Shown here: piece by piece, positions 58,401-64,000 of the stretch | How the letters are laid out: each line of letters starts with the position of its first letter | How positions within the stretch are numbered: position 1 is the first letter of the stretch | Origin: a virus | Virus record (IMG/VR): IMGVR_UViG_3300044825_002173 | Span: 1 to 64,000 of that record | Length of the DNA: 64,000 nt | Reading direction: 5' to 3' (one strand) | Notes under the pieces: generated by a model | Database searches by the model: none | What the model was told of the DNA's origin: nothing | The model's input: only the letters and a program-made list of their open reading frames with translations | Made by a program: the position numbers and the translations under genes

Positions 58401-60991
58401 GTTGGACCATTTATAGAAGTTAAAACAATAGATGGGATGTTAGGATCGGTTACATCACTTGATTCAAATATACCATAAACACCTGTTACATCAGATTCAA
58501 GTAAACAAATTTCTTCATCATGTACTCTAGTACCATATGGATAGTTTCCATATGTAAGACCATCATTTAAGGTAGTGGCACCAACTCCAGATGCAGAATA
58601 TATTGATTTATCAACAACTATAGATTTTATTCTATTTCTATTTTTAATTTTTGATTTTACATTGTTTTTTCTAAGAGTAGCAATTAATTTTGCAGATCCA
58701 CTTCCAGAAATACCATTGATAGTTAATGAACTTGATCCAGGACCAAAAGAAAATTTATCTTCAGTTAATGTTTCTGTTTGACCACTGCTCATTATTAAAA
58801 CATATCGTTCTTCATCGAATGGTAAAAATGTTTCATTTGTTCCGGCATTAATCACTCCAGTAGAACTAGAGGTAATAGTAACATCAAACTGTTTTCTTAT
58901 TGTTAAACTAGAATTGGTTAAATCGACGTTTGATACATATTGTTTTGGAAGAATGGTGTATAAAGAATTATCCTCTGATGATTGCAATGTTGTGGTTATG
59001 ATTTTAAAATCTGAAGGATTAATCTCAACTGTCGGAAGATCACCATTACAAACACCAACAACTGATGTAACACTACTAATTCCTAATGTTCTATCAGATA
59101 CTGAGGTAATTTTGGCGTAACTAATTGTAGAAATTCCGGGATTAGAAAATGCTACTAGATTTCCTGTAGTTACAATTCCGGTAAAAATTACATTAGAAGA
59201 AGTTACTGTACTAATTCCACCAGATTCTGCAGTTATCTTCACTTGCCCAATAAGTCCAGAAGAACTCTGAATCGTATCTGCATTAAATGTATATGCAGTT
59301 CCAACTACACCATAAATTGATTTTACATCACTTATTCCATATTCTTTTATTGATTTAGTTACTCTAGTGTTCTCTACGCCATCAAAAATAAGTTTTTCTC
59401 CTAATGAAAATTTGCCGCTAGAACTATAAACTGTAACTGCTGTTCCTGCAGAAACATCATATCTAAGAAAACCTACAGCACCACTTTGCTTCCCTTTAAT
59501 ATGAGTAGGGGTATTTAAAGTTATTGGTTCATTTAATTGAATAGTTGTATATGGTTGTATATCATACAGAGTAATATCCCACTGATTTTCTTGTGGATTT
59601 GATGTGGTGTATGAACCAGATTCTAAAGCAAAGTCATATACTCTAGCAAGACCAATTTCATTTCCCGATTCAATATGAGAAGATACTCCTACTCTAGAGT
59701 CTCTTAAACTAACATAATAAGTAGTAGCAATGCTAACTATTGGTGAACCATAAACTCTGTTAAGTGTAATTGTAGATCCTGTAAAATAATTTATACTTTG
59801 ATTTTCTAAAGTTTTCGTATTTCTTGGTTTAGGAAAATCTAAAAATGTTGGACTAATAGTTTCAATTTCAAATCCTCTCACATATGCTTTAAGTGGAGAT
59901 ATATTATAAGTTCCAAGATCTTCACTTGGAGTATTATTATTATATGTTAATTGATCTGAATTGAAGATACCATTATTCCCTAAAAAATTATTAAGAGTTT
60001 CTTGCGCCTTTACAATAGGGGGATTTACATAATAGTCTCCAGATTCATCAAATGTTCTTCTTGCAAATTCTTGCGATAATACATTATATTCCACCTTGCC
60101 TGAAATATTAACAAGTTTTCCTGCATTAATCTCTAATAATTGTACAAAATTATTAGTGTCAATTGAGTCTAAAGGTATTTGTTCTAATGTTGCAAAAATC
60201 GAAAATCTGTCTGCTCCAGGTGCTGCATAATTTGAGAATCCTTGAGAATTATCGTATAAAGAATCATCGTCATATGATGTTTTAATTTCTTCATATATTC
60301 TAAGACCTACTTTAGCACTTGGAACATTTGAATATGGGTCTAAGTATAAAATACTTGTAGGAACAGTTACAAAGTATCCTCTTAGAAAATATATTCCTTC
60401 TTCCAAATAAACTGCGGAACCTATGGATGTGCTATTTTGTGAGATTGTAGTTGCAAATCCTTCTCCTGTTCTAATTAAAATTTCTGAGGGATCCTCTTCA
60501 TCTATGGTATTTGGATCTAATACTAAAATGTCTTGATCCAATAATAAGTTTTCGCCATCTATAAAAGTTTTTTGTGAATTATCTTGATTTCCTGAGGTTA
60601 AATATTTTACAAATAAAGTATTCTTACTTACACCGTTACCCGTTTTTAAATAACTTTCAATCGTAGCAGTAACACCACTCTGTTGACCTTTTATTTTTGT
60701 TCCCAATAAACTTTCAAGATAGATATCAGAAGGAAGTCCTTGATAATAATCATCTAAAATTACACTATTAAGATCATTTTTATAAACTATGTTTCCAGGA
60801 ACAACTACAGAACCCTCTTTAAAAATATGATTTCCAAATTGTTCAATTTGATTTTGTAATATAGATTGTAATGTAGTTAATTCTCTTGCCTGGACTGGAT
60901 ATCCGGGTTTAAAAAGAACTTTATAATATTCGTTTTTAAAATCAAAGTCATCAAAATAAGGAGAGACATTAAGGTTTGTTTCTTGTGACAT
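55451..60991 (-). CDS. Giant DUF4815-type tail protein (1846 aa)
   Basis: 1846 residues, the largest gene here. The N-terminus SQETNLNVSPYFDDFDFKNE, YYKVLFKPGYPVQARELTTL and QSILQNQIEQFGNHIFKEGS is the DUF4815 signature of cyanophage structural proteins. A long beta-rich body follows, then a helical stretch (KEHKRYRMSDIGKLEDRIEN) and a low-complexity C-terminus with Pro/Ala/Gln repeats (QPAA), Ser/Arg-Pro and two PSGFTGGNPFGS copies, ending in Asn/Lys. It occupies the place of T4 gp9-gp12. I infer a baseplate-proximal fibre or receptor-contacting protein; the repeats are likely variable between strains. Confidence 0.88.
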   Translation of the reverse strand: MSQETNLNVSPYFDDFDFKNEYYKVLFKPGYPVQARELTTLQSILQNQIEQFGNHIFKEGSVVVPGNIVYKNDLNSVILDDYYQGLPSDIYLESLLGTKIKGQQSGVTATIESYLKTGNGVSKNTLFVKYLTSGNQDNSQKTFIDGENLLLDQDILVLDPNTIDEEDPSEILIRTGEGFATTISQNSTSIGSAVYLEEGIYFLRGYFVTVPTSILYLDPYSNVPSAKVGLRIYEEIKTSYDDDSLYDNSQGFSNYAAPGADRFSIFATLEQIPLDSIDTNNFVQLLEINAGKLVNISGKVEYNVLSQEFARRTFDESGDYYVNPPIVKAQETLNNFLGNNGIFNSDQLTYNNNTPSEDLGTYNISPLKAYVRGFEIETISPTFLDFPKPRNTKTLENQSINYFTGSTITLNRVYGSPIVSIATTYYVSLRDSRVGVSSHIESGNEIGLARVYDFALESGSYTTSNPQENQWDITLYDIQPYTTIQLNEPITLNTPTHIKGKQSGAVGFLRYDVSAGTAVTVYSSSGKFSLGEKLIFDGVENTRVTKSIKEYGISDVKSIYGVVGTAYTFNADTIQSSSGLIGQVKITAESGGISTVTSSNVIFTGIVTTGNLVAFSNPGISTISYAKITSVSDRTLGISSVTSVVGVCNGDLPTVEINPSDFKIITTTLQSSEDNSLYTILPKQYVSNVDLTNSSLTIRKQFDVTITSSSTGVINAGTNETFLPFDEERYVLIMSSGQTETLTEDKFSFGPGSSSLTINGISGSGSAKLIATLRKNNVKSKIKNRNRIKSIVVDKSIYSASGVGATTLNDGLTYGNYPYGTRVHDEEICLLESDVTGVYGIFESSDVTDPNIPSIVLTSINGPTNKTGDLLIGESFIGERSQSLGVYAEKINDLQIGFVNLNSNSFIEGEKVTFGESGITAFISVINSGDKDISSSFTFDSNQKETIYDYSKIIRNSNSKEPIRKLKIVYESASFSASDTGDITTVNSYEQFNYSNIPSVYTTLRNSDILDIRPRVSTISPSLNSRSPFEFLARNFTSSGNSASNVLASDESILLSYSFYLPRIDKILIDKTGGFQLKIGTPAETPQPPIINEDVLEIATAYLQPYLINVNEINIELKEHKRYRMSDIGKLEDRIENLEYYTSLSLLEVNASNFSTLDDNQRNRFKCGFFVDNFTSNDNQDRLTVYKNSIDPNNLELRPTHFTTSVDLLLGTNSSIGLGTEANPLADARTDTSLIGSGVKRTGQLVTLDYTESIIIDQPYASRAVNVNPYTTDFYTGTIFLQPSSDVWVDQSRSTGNTIFVDREESEIQKILQSDPQTGFAGATWDAATNTWAVSEKRTSFGDVVLNTRLIPYMRSRNIEFIAKRLKPLTKVYSFFGGIDTNKYIIPKLLEITMISGVFQVGETVIGSFDDPNGLLPKITFRVAQQNHKYGTYNSPSDVYTINPYNSTTNISESYSSTSSILNIDTYSLSNQPQGQFSGYVAIGMKLRGQTSQAEATIVDVKLITDDTGAVLGSFFIPNPNVDVNPKFECGSKTFRLTSSNTNSLIFGTYTTSAEEKYVSEGKINTVQENVIVSRPIRIEAPQDEPMIPGPGTPPPSAPSSRPSSRPSSEPAAQPAAQPAAQPAAQPAATPQQLPAPITGPLTTLPTTVYYNYYKPDLDDSGRQRLKDLARKGGVSKDLIEKIDENMSRTQEKRIVNQINNSSYSSNNNIKVSTGNAYNSAKTTIGTGQVVAVQPERIGSGETKARVNEPPPGSNKNNNVTGDKFMNSIVRTPISSSGGSNLPSGFTGGNPFGSGGGGNNTVPAKPSTAPTKPNNPSSGGLPSGFTGGNPFGSNNNNNNKNNKNKK
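55493..55645. repeat. 36-bp direct repeats encoding PSGFTGGNPFGS
   Basis: 55493-55528 and 55610-55645 agree in 35 of 36 bases. Both encode the same dodecapeptide near the C-terminus of the 1846-residue protein. Confidence 0.9.
56105..56164. repeat. 12-bp tandem repeat (5 copies) encoding QPAA
   Basis: Five successive copies of tgctgctggttg on the plus strand (last copy with one change), followed by three copies of a related tgatgatggtct unit. It is in frame and encodes Ala-Ala-Gln-Pro repeats in the 1846-residue protein. Confidence 0.9.
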
Positions 60992-61003
60992 AGTGTTTAA
61001 TCT

Positions 61004-62557
61004 TTAAAATTGCAAAATAACTTTGATATCTTCTTTTTGATTTGTAGACCTAGTTATTGACGGTCTATGATCAACATAAATTATATTTCCCGAATATTTT
61101 TTAACCTCAGGATTTGATATTCCTTTGGTAAAGGATTGTCCAAGATAGTATGTTCTACTATTTATTGAAGTGGATACACCACTAAAGGAAGTATCTATTC
61201 CCAAAACTACACTTCCACCAGTAATATTTAATGATCCTCCTGTTGAAAGAGAAGAGGTGAATCTATTTAAATTAAATCCATAAGTTGGAGAAGAATTTTG
61301 CGTTCCATCACTATTAAATCCAACTAAAGATTTATCTTGCCAATATTTTAGAACACCAGTATTCTTATCATAAGAAATTACTCTACCAACAGCGGTAGAT
61401 GCAGTTCCAATAGTTTGTGTAATTCTAGAATCTGGAACAAAGGTTGCTGAATCATATCCATTTCCAGATAACTTAAGTGCATAAACTGCACTCGCTTTGT
61501 TTTCTACCAATAGAGAAGATGACCCATATACTTCAGGATTTTCAACAATTCCAATTCTAGAAATTTGATTTCCTGTTATAAAATCAGGATTTTCTGAATC
61601 ATTTTCAATTCTAGAAAAAATTAAAACGTTTTTTGCTCCTAATTCTCTATAAATATCTGCTCCATGACCACCTTTTGGCGGAATAATCACATCAAAAGAT
61701 GGCGTTGTAGACCCCGTAGGAACTCCACCAGAAACCAAATCAACCGTTCCATAAGTATACCCAGATCCACCCTTAGAAACAGTAATTGAATCTATTTTTG
61801 AGTCATTATTGACAATTATTGTAACCTCAGCTCCAGATCCATCACCTACAATAGGAACTTTTACATATGATCTATTAGGAGGTCCAACTTCAACTCCACG
61901 ATTTGTAATTGTTACTACTTTTATTTGACCACTAGTTAATGCATTATCTCTTACTGTGGCATTGTCATCACTAGTTTCCCAATTCTTTGGAACAGGTATA
62001 AAATTAGCAGAATCAAATTTTATAATTTCACTAGGTTTAATTGTATACAAATATTTCCAAACATACCCGTCTCCACTATCTCCTGCGATTCTTGGTTCCA
62101 GATCTGTAAATGTAGGTTGATCTAAAGATGGTCTTCCTTCAGGGTTTTCTGGATCAGTTCCATTTTGAAGACAGATATAAACTCTATAATCTTCATTTAT
62201 CACATAATAGTTTGCAGAATATAAACTAGTTGCTCCTGATGGTTTTGATGTATTAGTTCTACTAATATTATGGCGGTACATATCATATATTGTACCTGAT
62301 GTCCAAACATTCTTTTTTACAACTTGATTTATATCACTAGGATAGATTTTTTTTAATCCAACCATTGTATCCCAATAATCATTCTCTTGATCAAAACTAT
62401 CTTTAGGTGCTGGTGGATTAAAATCCCAATTTGAATCATAATCAGTAGGATTTGTCAGACCAACAAAGCAATAATAAGAATTTGTAGTAGAAGTTGCGGT
62501 CGCTACAAAGTTTTTTGCATTTAAAATTCTAAGTTGATCAGTTATTATTGCAGACAT
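61004..62557 (-). CDS. gp8: Baseplate wedge protein gp8
   Basis: 517 residues (T4 gp8 has 334). The framework of T4 gp8 is visible: FNPPAPKDSFDQENDYWDTM and VGLKKIYPSDINQVVKKNVW, then DGYVWKYLYTIKPSEIIKF, and the very end YVDHRPSITRSTNQKEDIKV-ILQF. Inserted beta material at about 215-290 (with SKGGSGYTYG) and 380-460 explains the larger size. It binds the gp7 wedge in T4; gp7 is the next gene upstream here. AATAAATA elements lie about 13 bases before the ATG. Confidence 0.9.
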   Translation of the reverse strand: MSAIITDQLRILNAKNFVATATSTTNSYYCFVGLTNPTDYDSNWDFNPPAPKDSFDQENDYWDTMVGLKKIYPSDINQVVKKNVWTSGTIYDMYRHNISRTNTSKPSGATSLYSANYYVINEDYRVYICLQNGTDPENPEGRPSLDQPTFTDLEPRIAGDSGDGYVWKYLYTIKPSEIIKFDSANFIPVPKNWETSDDNATVRDNALTSGQIKVVTITNRGVEVGPPNRSYVKVPIVGDGSGAEVTIIVNNDSKIDSITVSKGGSGYTYGTVDLVSGGVPTGSTTPSFDVIIPPKGGHGADIYRELGAKNVLIFSRIENDSENPDFITGNQISRIGIVENPEVYGSSSLLVENKASAVYALKLSGNGYDSATFVPDSRITQTIGTASTAVGRVISYDKNTGVLKYWQDKSLVGFNSDGTQNSSPTYGFNLNRFTSSLSTGGSLNITGGSVVLGIDTSFSGVSTSINSRTYYLGQSFTKGISNPEVKKYSGNIIYVDHRPSITRSTNQKEDIKVILQF

Positions 62558-62569
62558 TTTGCAGTTTTT

Positions 62570-62577
62570 TATTTATT
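62570..62577 (-). promoter_or_regulatory. Late promoter-like AATAAATA for gp8
   Basis: One mismatch to TATAAATA, one of two overlapping copies, 13 bases upstream of gp8 and next to the gp7 stop. Confidence 0.3.
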
Positions 62578-62579
62578 TA

Positions 62580-64000
62580 TTAGATATATTTTGAATAATT
62601 AAGAGGATTATATCTTTCTACGATTGGTGATGTTGAAATTCCAACTAAACCATTATTATAAAATTCAAAATCTTTTGGATTTGATCTAAATGGAGCAGAA
62701 ATTCTTCCCCAACTAAATTCTCCAAAAAATTCACTATAACCGGTTCCAACAAGACCATTATAATTTCTAACACTTACTGTTACTTTAGCAACATGTGTAA
62801 TTCCTAACCCAGGAACACTTGTTTGGGCAATTGAAACTGCGGCAACTTGATATACATTATCTAAGAAAGAATTTCCAATTGAAACTATTGATCCATTTGA
62901 TCTTAAAGAAGTGACACCATATCCAATATTTGAATTGTATACAACAAAATAATAACCAGTTTGAATTCCACTTACCGTTATTGCAGTGCCAACTATTGAA
63001 GAATCTCTTAGGAAGGAATCTTTGGGTATAACAAGATCAAATACAATTCCTGTAGATGCAACTCCCACAGACACTGTTGAAACTCCAGAAATAATTCCAA
63101 AATCTCCAGTATATGTAACTAATGAAATGTCTTCTACATAATCTGAAATTTTAGGATTTTCAATAATAACTATTGGCGGATTTGTTGATGTATATCCAAA
63201 TCCAGAATTTGTAATACTAATAGAAGTAACAATTCCAGATGTAATTGATGAAGTTGCACTAGCTTTTTCATTGTTTACTCCAAATTCAAATGTTGTTGTT
63301 GCAATTCCAAGATTAGTAGTTGTAGTTCCAAGACCAACTTGACTAGATCCCAAAGAAACAACCACAGTTCCAGTAGGAACATATTCATTTTGAACTATCA
63401 ATCCTGTAGTTATTCCTATTGTATTAATTCCAGTAACAATGTTTGTACTCACTCCAATTATACCTTCAGCAGATACAATCGAAACAAAATCTCCAACATC
63501 TATTGGATCAGCAAAAATAACTGTTGGAGCAGATATATAACCAATACCACCGTTTGTAATAGATATTGAAGTTATTGTGCCAGCAGTAGAGACTATTGCA
63601 GTAGCAGAAGCTCCAACAAGATTGTCTTGCGATACTATTCTAATCTTATTTTGTTTTAAAGAATTTTCTTTTGCACTATCAAAAAATGTTTTTACACTTT
63701 CAACAAAAATAACTGTAGATCCTATACCAACAGATTGTATAATTTTTGTATTTGGATAAATTAAAGGTTCATACCAAATTCTATCTTTTGTGATCGGTTT
63801 TCCATCAACAAATAAATCATCAGTTTGTTTACACCAAATTAATGGTCTAGTATAATTTGTATCAACATTTATTCCTGGTCCAGGATATGAATTGGTATCA
63901 ATACTATCAATAGAGTTAACTGACATTACAATTCTCTCTTCTTCACTATAAGCAAAGTTATCATCATTTAATCTTACATTATCTCCAACTTTAATTGTCT
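62580..64000 (-). CDS. gp7: Baseplate wedge protein gp7 (partial, N-terminus beyond right edge)
   Basis: The reading frame stays open to the window edge. The residues before the internal Met at 63924-63926 (KVGDNVRLNDDNFAYSEEER) are plainly coding, so that Met is not the start. About 472 residues of the C-terminal part are visible. PLIWCKQTDDLFVDGKPITK and DRIWYEPLIYP begin the conserved wedge domain. Two NGGxGY elements (ITNGGIGYISAP, ITNSGFGYTSTN) follow, and the closing SEFFGEFSWGRISAPFRSNP carries the family ending. The position immediately upstream of gp8 fits T4 gene order. The gp7 assignment rests mainly on that order and on the cyanophage family. Confidence 0.8.
   Translation of the reverse strand, partial: TIKVGDNVRLNDDNFAYSEEERIVMSVNSIDSIDTNSYPGPGINVDTNYTRPLIWCKQTDDLFVDGKPITKDRIWYEPLIYPNTKIIQSVGIGSTVIFVESVKTFFDSAKENSLKQNKIRIVSQDNLVGASATAIVSTAGTITSISITNGGIGYISAPTVIFADPIDVGDFVSIVSAEGIIGVSTNIVTGINTIGITTGLIVQNEYVPTGTVVVSLGSSQVGLGTTTTNLGIATTTFEFGVNNEKASATSSITSGIVTSISITNSGFGYTSTNPPIVIIENPKISDYVEDISLVTYTGDFGIISGVSTVSVGVASTGIVFDLVIPKDSFLRDSSIVGTAITVSGIQTGYYFVVYNSNIGYGVTSLRSNGSIVSIGNSFLDNVYQVAAVSIAQTSVPGLGITHVAKVTVSVRNYNGLVGTGYSEFFGEFSWGRISAPFRSNPKDFEFYNNGLVGISTSPIVERYNPLNYSKYI

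Overview
The window is one continuous stretch of a T4-like myovirus genome. Every gene I accept, and the one tRNA, lies on the minus strand, so the genes read from right to left. The T4 core set is easy to recognise (gp7, gp8, gp13 to gp23, gp41, gp43 to gp47, gp55, gp61, gp62, UvsX, UvsW, UvsY, RegA). The accessory genes (hsp20, mazG, cobS with a VWA partner, a DUF3110-like gene, a DUF4815 tail protein) and the low GC content point to a cyanophage of marine Synechococcus or Prochlorococcus. The host is inferred from gene content only.

Layout in order of transcription. 64000-50277: baseplate and neck genes (gp7 cut by the window edge, gp8, two large fibre or baseplate proteins, gp13, gp14). 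50265-41703: gp15, gp16, a mosaic packaged protein, gp17, a zinc ribbon, gp18, gp19. 41671-34089: portal, prohead core, protease, scaffold and major capsid protein, with several cyanophage-type structural proteins. 34019-31155: a tail-tube-like protein, UvsY, UvsW and a small protein. 31121-27389: the gp55 / gp47 / gp46 operon, behind a clear sigma-70 promoter with an operator-like dyad. 27365-22624: a basic internal-protein candidate, then a VWA-metallopeptidase protein and CobS. 22623-17621: sliding clamp, clamp loader, RegA and Hsp20. 17607-10325: gp43, UvsX and a broken gp41 helicase gene. 10325-1: MazG, a cluster of probable capsid-internal proteins, a tRNA-Ala, structural proteins, primase and nrdA (cut by the left edge).

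The most striking locus is 10325-13443. The gp41 replicative helicase is divided into two genes. The upstream gene ends in an N-terminal intein half and the downstream gene begins with the matching C-terminal half, so the helicase should be rebuilt by protein trans-splicing. By my memory it is nearly identical to the split intein called gp41-1. Two genes sit in the break: a GIY-YIG homing endonuclease and a 183-residue protein of unknown function. The endonuclease has a late promoter (TATAAATA) in the loop of a perfect 12-bp inverted repeat, the arrangement by which T4 silences I-TevI until late infection.

Two further themes run through the window. Several proteins begin with a short sequence like the capsid-targeting peptide of T4 internal proteins, including a nucleotidyltransferase, so a set of injected proteins is likely. 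Intergenic control sites are also very compact: terminator hairpins run straight into T4-type late promoters, or overlap a sigma-70 promoter.
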